64,000 nucleotides of DNA from JBCCDY01 sp039030555. Lineage in GTDB: Bacteria; Bacteroidota; Bacteroidia; Cytophagales; Cyclobacteriaceae. The notes beneath the pieces were generated by a model. The model made no database searches. It was not told where the DNA came from and saw only the letters and a program-made list of their open reading frames with translations. Of this stretch, positions 26,465 to 33,869 are shown piece by piece. Position 1 is the first letter of the stretch; the number at the start of each line of letters is the position of its first letter. The stretch spans positions 1 through 64,000 of the forward strand of contig JBCCDY010000020.1 of the NCBI GenBank assembly GCA_039030555.1, read 5' to 3'. A program made the position numbers and the translations under genes.

Positions 26465-26559
26465 GAGCTATAGCTATAATATTTATAGCTCACAATATTA
26501 CATTTTTAGGGCTTTAAATGAAAATATATAGCTCATTTATTAATAAATTATGAGCTATA
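26464..26559. promoter_or_regulatory. Four half-site operator upstream of fic
   Basis: The 9-mer TGAGCTATA occurs four times: plus at 26464-26472, minus at 26484-26492, minus at 26527-26535 and plus at 26551-26559. This makes two inverted pairs, facing and opposing. The first pair overlaps the fic start codon. A dimeric repressor, possibly Fic itself through its C-terminal helix, is the likely ligand. Confidence 0.75.
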
Positions 26560-26690
26560 AAGGGTAGTGATTCGGCTCATCGTTACAAATAATATCAACA
26601 AAGATACTTGTAAGCTTTACCGAAAAGAAAGATTTGATGGGCAATCAGCTTTTATTACTCTTTAAAAAGTGTTCTAGAAAAGACTCAAAA

Positions 26691-26720
26691 AAAAAGCCAG
26701 CTAAAATTAGCTGGCTTTTT
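26691..26720. terminator. Terminator hairpin linked to att copy B
   Basis: A perfect 12-bp stem (26691-26702 with 26709-26720) has a 6-base loop and A/T tracts on both sides. It was probably the terminator of tRNA-fMet before the 9.7-kb element inserted. Confidence 0.85.
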
Positions 26721-26723
26721 ACT

Positions 26724-26742
26724 TAGTAGCGGGGACTGGACT
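26724..26742. repeat. att copy B (left end of the 9.7-kb element)
   Basis: Identical over 19 bases to the tRNA-fMet 3' end at 36436-36454. It is the empty-site half left after integration and at the same time the right end of the older fic island. Confidence 0.88.
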
Positions 26743-26812
26743 TTTTACTAAATTGATAATCAGGTATTTAATAGTAATTAGTAATACTTTGGTAAATAAA
26801 ATAGATGTCTGT

Positions 26813-26852
26813 AACGGCTTGGCTAAAAAGTGTTTTAGTACTTTTTGCCGTT
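26813..26852 (-). terminator. Hairpin after the split lipoprotein gene
   Basis: Outer arms AACGGC/GCCGTT and inner arms AAAAAGT/ACTTTTT form an interrupted stem-loop 12 bases beyond the stop at 26865. It is a probable transcript end for the minus-strand gene. Confidence 0.5.
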
Positions 26853-26864
26853 GTTTTAAGCTTT

Positions 26865-27778
26865 TTAAAGTTCGATGTTTTGCCTGTGTGATTCAATTCC
26901 ATTATTAGTCAAGAATTTGGTAACCAGAACAAACTGGTTCCAAATTGTAGTATCGTTGTCGTAAGATTCAAAGGAACGCAAGTTCCCTTTTTTGTCAATC
27001 TCGAAATCATCTTGCTCACCAGGCAACTGTATCTTATTAAAGGTAAACTTTAATCCAGCAAAGGAACTTGGAGAAACAGTTAAAATACTTTCTGGTGAAA
27101 TTACTATCGTTTCATTCTTATTCAGATCAATTATTACCTCACCTAGATTTATACGAGGCACTAAGATCAATGTATCACAGGAAAGACATGTTTCTACTAA
27201 AGCATTCTGATGCTCTAGAAATACCTTGACGACCCTTAGTTCATAATCAAAATAGTTTTGGACTGTAAAGAATAATGTGCTATCATTTTTATCATCAATT
27301 GTTACCGTGACTTTTTTTTTATACTTCTTTGATTTAAATATTCATTTCTGTCTGAAAGTATTTTTGTAAGTAATTGGGTAAAATGAGTTCTTTCTTCTGG
27401 ACTTAAATCTTGTCTTTTGGATTGTGACTCCGTAAAGCATAGGAGCTGAGTAAGCGTAATATTTTGTTCCCAAAAATCGTCATTCACATTTTGTGATGCG
27501 GATATGTTTTGCTTTAGTTTCTTGGCAAATTCAGACTTAACGTTTATATCTGCTTCGGCATCAATGGCTTTACTCAGCAAAACATCACTTTCAGCTGCAG
27601 CGGCCAATTCCGTAAGTAATTTGAACGTCTTATCAACATCAGTTCCAATTTTTTGATCCTTGAATTCAATGTTTGGTAGATTCTTGCATGATGAAAGTCC
27701 AGATTCTCCACTTTGTCTGCAAGAAATGTTTAGCATAATAAAGGAAATCAGCACTCTTATGAAAATTGAATGTCTCAT
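26865..27778 (-). CDS. Element-borne lipoprotein split into two frames at a slippery A9 run
   Basis: The upstream frame (27778-27302) starts with a lipoprotein signal (IRVLISFIMLNISC) and runs 158 codons. The downstream frame stays open from about 27335 to 26865 (VTVTIDDKNDSTLFFTVQNY to NGIESHRQNIEL) and contains no ATG. The frames meet at nine A's followed by G (27311-27320, minus strand), which includes the heptamer A AAA AAG. A -1 shift there joins them into about 304 residues. The joined protein would be an outer-envelope lipoprotein with a helical N-half and a beta-rich C-half. I recognise no family. A homopolymer sequencing error or a real frameshift mutation is equally possible. Confidence 0.65.
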
Positions 27779-27808
27779 ACTCTTTTTTATTTGCTTGCAA
27801 GGTCCAGA

Positions 27809-27897
27809 TAAGCTCAGTGAGCATTTGGATTTAATAGCTCTAAGATAGCGCTTATTGCAAGAATATTAGCAAATAACGAAGTTTGCTCATTGAGCTT
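27809..27897. promoter_or_regulatory. Near-perfect inverted repeat between divergent cargo genes
   Basis: taagctcagtgagca (27809-27823) and tgctcattgagctta (27883-27897) are inverted repeats with one mismatch, 59 bases apart. They lie in the shared upstream region of the split lipoprotein and the membrane protein, as expected for a common operator or an RNA fold. Confidence 0.4.
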
Positions 27898-27932
27898 ACT
27901 ATTTGTTAGCATCTTTTTTAAACAGTGTTTGA

Positions 27933-28664
27933 ATGAATTCGAAAAAGAAAATCCGCAAGTTTCAAAGGATAATCTCCATATATCTTTTTGGCATATTTTT
28001 AACTTTAGCTTTTGCCACTTTGAATGCACTCATTTGGGATAAAGTGTTTGGAGGTTGGCCATTCTCAATTTATAAATTTGCTTTTATCTTTTTACCATTT
28101 TGGATCTTGCTGATAATTGCTATTACAGTATTCATTCCGCAAAAAATCGTAACTCAAAATTTCGTTGTTAGATTAGACACGGCACTAGTTGCAAGTTTAA
28201 TTATTGGATTATTCAGTTTTATAGATCTACATACTATGATGCAGATGAATCTAAAAGAGAATCTGGAATTAGGGATTGTAGGTATTGAAGGTCAGATAAA
28301 TAGCAGATTGGAACATATTGAAAGTTACTATCCTAAATGGCCAGATACAGCCACTTTTAACGGAAAGAATCCAGATTACTATATTAAGTTAGCGATTGAT
28401 GCTAGAGAAGTTTTGAAAAACCTAGATTTAGTAGATGGGTTTTTCCTCAAATATCAAAGAGAACCCAATGAAGGACTTACAGATGGCTTTCAAAGGTTAA
28501 AAGAAATAAAAAAACAACTGAAGGATAATACCAATGAAATTAAGAACTGGCAGTCAGGGAATGACATCATTAAGTTTTATTCTTTTTTTATAATTCTATC
28601 TGCAGGAGTTATTGGTTCTTGGAAAGTAGTAATTGAAATATTTAAGACAATTGAGACAAGATAG
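27933..28664 (+). CDS. Four-segment membrane protein of unknown function (element cargo)
   Basis: The 243-residue protein has hydrophobic segments at about 13-35, 46-68, 82-104 and 212-235, with a soluble helical stretch between the third and fourth (residues ~105-210, LRHIESYYPKW-like and DGFQRLKEIKKQLKD). There is no signal peptide or known motif. It is divergent from the lipoprotein gene and stands before the HEPN-like pair. Membrane proteins of this kind occur as effectors in defence cassettes, but nothing in the sequence proves that here. Confidence 0.65.
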   Translation: MNSKKKIRKFQRIISIYLFGIFLTLAFATLNALIWDKVFGGWPFSIYKFAFIFLPFWILLIIAITVFIPQKIVTQNFVVRLDTALVASLIIGLFSFIDLHTMMQMNLKENLELGIVGIEGQINSRLEHIESYYPKWPDTATFNGKNPDYYIKLAIDAREVLKNLDLVDGFFLKYQREPNEGLTDGFQRLKEIKKQLKDNTNEIKNWQSGNDIIKFYSFFIILSAGVIGSWKVVIEIFKTIETR

Positions 28665-28804
28665 AGATTGATTTTTATAGAAGTATGGATAAAACATAAA
28701 AACTGTTAAGAACAGATAATAAAAAGTGGATGTTTAGATAATAACTAATCTTAGTTCCACATCTTTTATTATATTAACAAGCATGTTTTACAAATTAAAC
28801 ATAT

Positions 28805-28812
28805 TACCTTTG
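28805..28812 (+). promoter_or_regulatory. -7 promoter box TACCTTTG
   Basis: An exact TAnnTTTG match, 35 bases upstream of the ATG at 28848. It is the probable promoter of the two-gene cargo cassette. Confidence 0.6.
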
Positions 28813-28847
28813 CACCCGTTTTTATTGATAATATATATATATCTACT

Positions 28848-29372
28848 ATGAGTTCTACAGTTTTAGATACTGGTACGGAATTATTTGGCAAGTATATAAG
28901 CAAGTATAAGAATCATGTTAAAACTGAAAGCACTGAAGAGTATTACCATGTTGACGTTGTTGCTGAAGCATATACTCAAGGTTTCTCTGATGGTAAAAAT
29001 TCTGGAAAAAAGGATTTTTTAGACGAAATCCTTAAGAATAAAGTTGAGAAGTTTATTCAGAAAGCAAATCAGGTATATATTTTATCACAAAATCTCATTT
29101 CATATTTGTCAAAAGAGGGTTTTAAAATCCATTCTTTTTACATAAATCCATTTCCCAGCTGTCCTAAAGTGGTTTTATCTGTTCATGGTGAGTTATTAAC
29201 AAACGATAAGTTTGTGGAATTAGCCTATGCTAAAATTCTTGAGAATAAGAATATTTTTGAAAAATTATTTACCCCCACTACCCTAGATATAAGTCTAGTA
29301 TCCAACGAAAATCTCGATCCAAGTCTCTTAAAAGAAGACGGTTTTGGATATCATGAGATTGTAAAATCTTGA
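28848..29372 (+). CDS. Unknown protein, first gene of a two-gene cassette
   Basis: The 174-residue soluble protein has a Tyr/Glu-rich N-terminal third (STEEYYHVDVVAEAYTQGF), a central helix and a mixed C-terminal domain (residues ~95-170, FPSCPKVVLSVHGELL). I recognise no family. Its stop shares a base with the ATG of the HEPN-like gene (TGATG), so the two are translationally coupled. Order, size and coupling resemble toxin-antitoxin pairs, where this would be the antitoxin or partner. That is inference. Confidence 0.65.
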   Translation: MSSTVLDTGTELFGKYISKYKNHVKTESTEEYYHVDVVAEAYTQGFSDGKNSGKKDFLDEILKNKVEKFIQKANQVYILSQNLISYLSKEGFKIHSFYINPFPSCPKVVLSVHGELLTNDKFVELAYAKILENKNIFEKLFTPTTLDISLVSNENLDPSLLKEDGFGYHEIVKS

Positions 29373-29752
29373 TGAAGAAAAAAATCCATGGTGAACGGAA
29401 TAGGAATCTTGCTAAAGACCTTATTAATGGTAATAAATATTTCGATTGGGTAATTACAACAGCGTTTTATTCCTCAATCCATTTTGTAGAAGATAAAATA
29501 TTACCGACTAAAATCCGTAATATTCATTGTAAAAATATAAATGATGTTAAGCAAGCTTTTAAGATGTCAGGGCGCCATCAAGCTAGGGAAAAGTTAGTGT
29601 TTGATAATCTTGACCTTAAAATTGCCGCAAAATACAAATGGCTTGACGATAGTTCGAGGAATTCGAGATATGTCACCTATAAAATCTCGAAAACACAAGC
29701 GGAAAAGGCTCTCCAATACTTGGATGAAATATATAAAGAGTGTTACAAGTAA
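29372..29752 (+). CDS. HEPN-like small helical protein
   Basis: The 126-residue helical protein has a pattern I associate with HEPN-type small proteins: FDWVITTAFYSSIHFVED (residues ~23-40), a His/Arg turn (SGRHQAREKL), then the late DDSSRNSRYVTY motif and a closing amphipathic helix. HEPN proteins are often RNA-cutting toxins with an Rx4-6H motif. I do not see a clean copy of it, so this may belong to a non-catalytic branch. It is coupled to the upstream gene and followed by a strong terminator 185 bases on. Confidence 0.55.
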   Translation: MKKKIHGERNRNLAKDLINGNKYFDWVITTAFYSSIHFVEDKILPTKIRNIHCKNINDVKQAFKMSGRHQAREKLVFDNLDLKIAAKYKWLDDSSRNSRYVTYKISKTQAEKALQYLDEIYKECYK

Positions 29753-29937
29753 GAAAAAGTAACTTTACATACTGCTACTTCTAGTACAACGGCCGCATTT
29801 CGCTATAACCATTACGAATCTAGTGTTTATTGATTCTTAGCTAGTTTCAGTTTTTGGATTCGAGATAAAAAATCCCCTACCAAAAACAGTATAGCTTAAC
29901 TCTATCCCTATTACACCAAAATCAGCCCTTTTGTAGA

Positions 29938-29980
29938 GCAATAAAAAAGTGTACTCAATGTGAGTACACTTTTTTATTGC
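29938..29980. terminator. Bidirectional terminator with 20-bp perfect stem
   Basis: 29938-29957 pairs exactly with 29961-29980 around a 3-base loop, with A and T tracts on its arms. It separates the cargo genes from the replication/integration module. Confidence 0.85.
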
Positions 29981-30112
29981 TTTTTATACGTTCGATTACG
30001 ATCGATCTTATTTAACTCAATTCGTGCAAGCCTTTACCAATACTCCGGGTTCTTTTTCGCCTCGAGGTACCTAGTGCACTTGTAACGGTTATTACGACTG
30101 CTAACATAATTC

Positions 30113-30135
30113 CCAGGTGTAAACCGTTCACCTGG
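30113..30135 (-). terminator. Small hairpin after the element gene at 30148
   Basis: CCAGGTG (30113-30119) pairs with CACCTGG (30129-30135) just beyond the stop codon. There is no clear T tract, so function is uncertain. Confidence 0.35.
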
Positions 30136-30147
30136 ATCCGCTTACCT

Positions 30148-31065
30148 TTACTTGATTTCATGCTTTTCTAGGCATTCGTTCAAAGCACTATACAGTTCTT
30201 CAGGCAGATCCAGTTTTCTTATACCCCAAATACTGGCCTGGATAGCAGCTTTAGTTTTTTCAAGCTCAAACTCAGTTTTGCTTAGCTGCTCCAGTTCGGT
30301 TCCTATCTTATCTGAGATGTTTAAAACCCCGGAGTACTTATTTAGGCTTTTTGCTAAATCGATCAGCTGGTCTACCTGTTCGATATCTAATCGCGTTTCA
30401 TCGTATTGTTTCAATTCGATTATATACGAACACATTTGACCTACCCATTCAGGAACTTGATCGTAGTCGGTATTAAACCGATCTATGCTTAAGATGTAAT
30501 CGATCAAGTGCAACTCGTCGTATTTAAAATTAAGAGTCACTGCGAAGTCCGGATCATCAAATAACATTGCTTCGAACTTATTCCGATACATTTCGAGATA
30601 TTTCCAAAGTGCGTTCGCTTTATAGGCATTTTCTTCAAATTGAAGTACTTCTTCTACTCGATCCTGGAGCTTATCCAATCCTTCGTAAAACTCTTTTAGC
30701 CAGCCTTGGTTCCACTCTGCCCCTTCCGATTCCGAACGGAGTTCGCGAAACATTCGATTAAAGTCCTTAAATATTCTGCGTTTTCGGCCTCTTAACTGCG
30801 TTTCAGCTACGCTTTCACGTGATCCGACAGGGTTTCGATCTTTTAGAGACCGTTCGCGACCGGTTACGTTCGAACTATCGTCCGGTTCCGGTTCGATCGC
30901 ATTCGGTTTACTATCCTCCAGGTTCTTATTTTTATCTGTTTCCTCAATGATCTCTTCGATCTTTGAGGTTTCGATCTCACCGTTTAATTGTTGGTGGATT
31001 TGATCGACCGTATACTCCTGGCCTGCTAACTCAATAACTTGATCCTTAATGTCTGATTTCTCCAT
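30148..31065 (-). CDS. Unknown acidic helical protein of the mobile element
   Basis: I take the ATG at 31065 (MEKSDIKDQVIELAGQEY), giving about 305 residues. The first 30 residues look like a small helix-turn-helix-like repeat (VDQIHQQLNGEIETSKIEEI). A charged, disordered linker (40-95) follows, then a long helical domain (100-300). There is no relaxase, primase or nuclease motif. It is the last gene of the minus-strand element module. Structural or partition roles are possible; none is shown. Confidence 0.6.
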   Translation of the reverse strand: MEKSDIKDQVIELAGQEYTVDQIHQQLNGEIETSKIEEIIEETDKNKNLEDSKPNAIEPEPDDSSNVTGRERSLKDRNPVGSRESVAETQLRGRKRRIFKDFNRMFRELRSESEGAEWNQGWLKEFYEGLDKLQDRVEEVLQFEENAYKANALWKYLEMYRNKFEAMLFDDPDFAVTLNFKYDELHLIDYILSIDRFNTDYDQVPEWVGQMCSYIIELKQYDETRLDIEQVDQLIDLAKSLNKYSGVLNISDKIGTELEQLSKTEFELEKTKAAIQASIWGIRKLDLPEELYSALNECLEKHEIK

Positions 31066-31183
31066 GATTATAAATGATTTCATTAAACATGAAGACAATA
31101 AGCACTACGTCCGAAGAATAGATCCTGAGTTTCCGTTCATTACTTAAAGTCCGGCTTTTACGGCTTTTACGAATCGATACAGT

Positions 31184-31438
31184 TTATAAGCGGTCATTTA
31201 ACGACTCTAGCCTAATCTCTACCTTCTCACCGTATATCTCTTCAAGAATTCGCTTGAAATCGAAGACTCTGACCTTTTGCTTCTTCTCAAAGAAAGAATC
31301 TGGTAAAATTCCAGTACGTATAATGTGTCCTTTAACCGTTCGGTACTCTTCTGCAACAATAGTTGATATTTCATTCAATGAGTATCGTGTCTTTGTCAAC
31401 ACATAGATAGGACAGCCATATTTATCTTTTTTTATCAT
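31184..31438 (-). CDS. Small protein, possible helix-turn-helix, 84 aa
   Basis: MIKKDKYGCPIYVLTKTRYS leads into YSLNEISTIVAEEYRTVKGHI, which reads like a helix-turn-helix for DNA binding, followed by a basic C-terminus. It belongs to the minus-strand element module, with no overlap with neighbours. The family is unknown. Confidence 0.5.
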   Translation of the reverse strand: MIKKDKYGCPIYVLTKTRYSLNEISTIVAEEYRTVKGHIIRTGILPDSFFEKKQKVRVFDFKRILEEIYGEKVEIRLESLNDRL

Positions 31439-31490
31439 ATCTATTTGATTATCAGTTGGTTAATTGTATATTTATAATACCAAAAGCTAG

Positions 31491-31524
31491 AAGCCCGTTG
31501 ATCGATTATTCGTGATTCGGGCTT
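31491..31524. terminator. Hairpin between small element genes
   Basis: AAGCCCG (31491-31497) pairs with CGGGCTT (31518-31524), with a T run on the plus side. It lies just below the stop of the 71-residue gene and next to the CCAAAAGCTA repeats. Confidence 0.45.
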
Positions 31525-31533
31525 TTTTGATGG

Positions 31534-31785
31534 ATGGTTCCAAAAGCTAAGTGACATAGCGTTTCTTCGGTCGATTATTTCTCGTATAGTTTGCTATTTG
31601 TATTCCTTTTTCCTGATCCCATACATTAAACCACGTCCAGGTTGGCCAGCTTTCATCCAGGAACCGGACGAACTTAACCAGGTTACTAGTTCGATAAACT
31701 TTCATATCGGCTTTACCTCCAGGTAGGTTACCAACCTTAGTATAGACTTTGTACTTTTTCATGATTTTCTAGCTTTTGGAACCAT
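31534..31785. repeat. 16-bp perfect inverted repeat flanking a 71-residue gene
   Basis: atggttccaaaagcta (31534-31549) and tagcttttggaaccat (31770-31785) are exact inverse copies. The left arm covers the stop codon and the right arm lies 7 bases before the start codon of the gene between. A third partial copy, ccaaaagcta, is at 31480-31489. Confidence 0.8.
31547..31762 (-). CDS. Small basic protein, 71 aa, framed by inverted repeats
   Basis: The protein reads MKKYKVYTKVGNLPGGKADM and continues with a Trp-rich centre (ESWPTWTWFNVWDQEKG) and a basic tail. It has no signal or membrane segment, and I recognise no family. Coding potential is supported by its ordinary composition and its position exactly between the two arms of a 16-bp inverted repeat. 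Confidence 0.5.
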   Translation of the reverse strand: MKKYKVYTKVGNLPGGKADMKVYRTSNLVKFVRFLDESWPTWTWFNVWDQEKGIQIANYTRNNRPKKRYVT

Positions 31786-31811
31786 TCATCTTATTATTTG
31801 TCCCGTCCCAT

Positions 31812-31967
31812 CCCATCCCACTTTTCTCAACCGTTTCACTTGTCCCACATTTCCCATTTATTCCACTTGGCTCACAACCGTAAAATTGGAATAAATGAAA
31901 TATTTGGGATGAATGAAACAAATGGAACGTTTGGGATATTTGGAACGTATGGGATAAATGAAACACT
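31812..31967. repeat. Head-to-head arrays of degenerate 9-bp repeats
   Basis: From 31887 to 31967 nine consecutive 9-mers follow the pattern tgRRAtRaa (e.g. tggaataaa, tgggatgaa, tgaaacaaa, tggaacgta, tgggataaa). From 31865 down to 31812 at least six 9-mers of the same type lie on the opposite strand (tggaataaa, tgggaaatg, tgggacaag, tgaaacggt, tgagaaaag). A 21-base spacer separates the halves. The array abuts the end of the RepA-like ATPase gene. It resembles an iteron cluster or origin; the regular 9-base phase explains the two low-complexity frames seen here. Confidence 0.75.
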
Positions 31968-32946
31968 ACTCTTTCTTTAACTTTCTATGAAGCGTACTTT
32001 TTGATAGCCCCACCACATCCGATATGACCTGCAAGGATTTTCCTTCAGCTTGTAATTCCGTTGCAAATCTTATCCTGTCCTCATCTGTAACTTCCGCTTT
32101 GTTTTCCATATTTAGATAATCGATTTCTTGAACGGAATCTTCAATGAGTTCAAACCATAGGTTCTGTTCATTCATTCTTAAAAGCTTAGCTCCGTTTTGC
32201 TCTGGAGCATTTCGTGATTTAACCCTTTTAAGGAGTCGTTCCCCTTGATTTTTGGTTTTCCTAAGTAAAAAATCTTGATCGGAAAGATCGGTTTTTGCAC
32301 CAGATCCACTTTGTAGATCACTATCTGTAACTATGGATTTAACCCCTTTTTTGGTGTGATCCGCTATAACCATAGAGAAAGAATATTTATCTTTCAAATC
32401 GAGGAGTTCGGTCATTAAATTGGCAATATCTTCCTTCTTACCTGAGTTGTCCCTCATTGCAATGGTCCAGTTATCCAGAAAAATAAGCTTTGGGTTAAAT
32501 TTCTCAATAGCCTGTTCCAGATCTGTTTTAAAAAGTTGATAGGACATTCTTGTGGTGAGTGTATAAAAATCATGAGGCGTTTTTTTGAGTAGACCAGGAG
32601 GGTTTTCTAGTAACTTTTCTAAGCGTTTGGCGAAGATTGGTTCGTTCATTTCGGCGTTCACGAATAGAACATTGCCATATATATTGATTCTTTCTCCTAA
32701 GAAATGATCCCAGCAATTCACGATAGCCAATCCAATCTGCATCATTAAAAATGATTTTCCGGAGCCTCTCTCCGAAGGGAAGTGTATTAAGCTATTCTCA
32801 TGAATAAAATCACCAAAAAGCTTCTTAGGCTCCTCAGTATTTTTTGCAATATCTAATAGGTCTGAAAGAGTCGATATCTTATTCTGATATGATTTTGGTA
32901 GTTGCCTGGTGGACACAGGTTCGGATGTTTTTTGAGATGTACTCAT
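31966..32946 (-). CDS. RepA-like AAA/RecA-fold ATPase with C-terminal helix-turn-helix
   Basis: The 326-residue protein has Walker A in SERGSGKSFLMMQIG (about residues 57-71), VLFVNAEMNEP, Walker B in PKLIFLDNW and the motif VIADHTKKG. This is the arrangement of RepA-type hexameric helicase-like ATPases on plasmids and integrated elements. The C-terminus (GKSLQVISDVVGLSKSTLHR) is a resolvase-like helix-turn-helix. It probably drives replication or maintenance of the excised element. The candidate iteron array begins at its stop codon. Confidence 0.85.
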   Translation of the reverse strand: MSTSQKTSEPVSTRQLPKSYQNKISTLSDLLDIAKNTEEPKKLFGDFIHENSLIHFPSERGSGKSFLMMQIGLAIVNCWDHFLGERINIYGNVLFVNAEMNEPIFAKRLEKLLENPPGLLKKTPHDFYTLTTRMSYQLFKTDLEQAIEKFNPKLIFLDNWTIAMRDNSGKKEDIANLMTELLDLKDKYSFSMVIADHTKKGVKSIVTDSDLQSGSGAKTDLSDQDFLLRKTKNQGERLLKRVKSRNAPEQNGAKLLRMNEQNLWFELIEDSVQEIDYLNMENKAEVTDEDRIRFATELQAEGKSLQVISDVVGLSKSTLHRKLKKE

Positions 32947-33008
32947 AACTAATGTTATATATTAGCTTATCGGTCGATTAAAGGGAAAAGAGGCCGAAGC
33001 CTCTATTG

Positions 33009-33299
33009 TTAGAATAATCTATTTAGCTCGTATTTTGCCATTCCAGCTTTACCCTTAATATCTTCCAACTCTTCCACAATCTTATCATACTCTGAAATAG
33101 TCGGTTGAATACATTTGAGGAAAAGAAATAGGCTATGCACAGTTTCAAGTGCAGCATCATCCAAGCCGTTGTCATTAGTCAGAGACAGCAATTCAATTGC
33201 TTCCACAATCGTTTTTCTTAAAACCGAAAGCTGACCTTCAGGATTGTTTTCGAAACATGATAGGTCAAGCAGTATTTTTTTATTTTTTACTTCTAACAT
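33009..33299 (-). CDS. Small helical protein, 96 aa
   Basis: A soluble, helical, acidic product (ENNPEGQLSVLRKTIVEAIE) with no recognised motif. Its start overlaps the stop of the next upstream small gene, and it leads into the RepA-like ATPase gene 60 bases on. It is likely an accessory gene of the replication module. Confidence 0.6.
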   Translation of the reverse strand: MLEVKNKKILLDLSCFENNPEGQLSVLRKTIVEAIELLSLTNDNGLDDAALETVHSLFLFLKCIQPTISEYDKIVEELEDIKGKAGMAKYELNRLF

Positions 33300-33577
33300 C
33301 TTGATTCTTTTAGTTTAGCTTGTATTTCTTTCAATGCATTATTTTGTTCCGAAACTTGCTCAGTCAGTTTAATGGAGGTCTCCAGATCCATTAATGCCTC
33401 AAGCTGGAATTCTCTGAAAAAGTCTAGTATTGAGACTTCGAAATCACCTTTGTTCTTATAGAAAGGAACTAATTCAAGTAGATAATTTAAGTTCTTTAAA
33501 AACTCAACCCCGTATTCTTTCGCTATTCGGTCATCTGGGACCGGGATGATCATTTCAGTGTTCGTAAATCTCATCAT
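33293..33577 (-). CDS. Small helical protein, 94 aa
   Basis: The product has a short beta start (MRFTNTEMIIPVPDDR) and then long helices ending in a coiled-coil-like QVSEQNNALKEIQAKLKESR. It overlaps both neighbours by a few bases, as expected in a tight operon. The family is unknown. Confidence 0.6.
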   Translation of the reverse strand: MMRFTNTEMIIPVPDDRIAKEYGVEFLKNLNYLLELVPFYKNKGDFEVSILDFFREFQLEALMDLETSIKLTEQVSEQNNALKEIQAKLKESRC

Positions 33578-33810
33578 GACCCAAAAGCTTTTTCGGTTTT
33601 CATTTTGATTTCAGGGAACTTTTCAATGGCCATAACCAGGCAGTAGCATAAATAGACTCCAAATATGTATTCCGTACTGATCGTACCCGGTTCGCTAAAG
33701 ACCAGCTGGTTATACAGCTGCTGAGCTTCGATTTTCAGGATTTCATAATCGGATCCGGAGGGATTCCGTAACGGTAGCTCGATTATGAGCTTTTCATTTA
33801 TTATATTCAT
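33574..33810 (-). CDS. Small protein, 78 aa
   Basis: The start is chosen at 33810 (MNIINEKLIIELPLRNPSGS); an upstream ATG at 33831 is in frame. It is a mixed alpha/beta small protein without known motif, first of the three overlapping small genes before the ATPase. A strong terminator separates it from the excisionase-like gene. Confidence 0.55.
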   Translation of the reverse strand: MNIINEKLIIELPLRNPSGSDYEILKIEAQQLYNQLVFSEPGTISTEYIFGVYLCYCLVMAIEKFPEIKMKTEKAFGS

Positions 33811-33836
33811 GTTTAGAAAATTAAGTGACAATACAG

Positions 33837-33867
33837 AAAGCCCGGCTATTAGTGTAGTCCGGGCTTT
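33837..33867. terminator. Terminator below the excisionase-like gene
   Basis: AAAGCCCGG (33837-33845) pairs with CCGGGCTTT (33859-33867), with a following T run on the plus strand and A/T on the other. It separates the integration genes from the replication genes. Confidence 0.8.
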
Positions 33868-33869
33868 TT

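Larger units (their letters stand above)
25270..26742. mobile_element. Older small genomic island carrying fic
   Basis: Direct repeats of a tRNA-fMet 3' end (25270-25288, diverged, and 26724-26742, intact) with their linked terminator hairpins bound about 1.45 kb. The only gene inside is fic. No integrase remains, so it is a deletion remnant or was mobilised in trans. The boundaries rest on the repeats; the history is inferred. Confidence 0.6.
29753..30147. other. Intergenic region with two hairpins
   Basis: This 395-base gap between convergent genes holds a strong terminator (29938-29980) and a smaller hairpin near the stop of the minus-strand gene (30113-30135). I see no coding frame or other repeat in it. 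Confidence 0.6.

Noticed and set aside
31812..31967. CRISPR array
   Set aside because: Units are 9 bp, contiguous and degenerate, with no spacers and no cas genes.
31769..31980. Overlapping open frames on both strands with Phe/His/Ser and Gly/Asn repeats
   Set aside because: They are products of the 9-bp repeat array, which keeps frames open by its period; no start signals or family resemblance.
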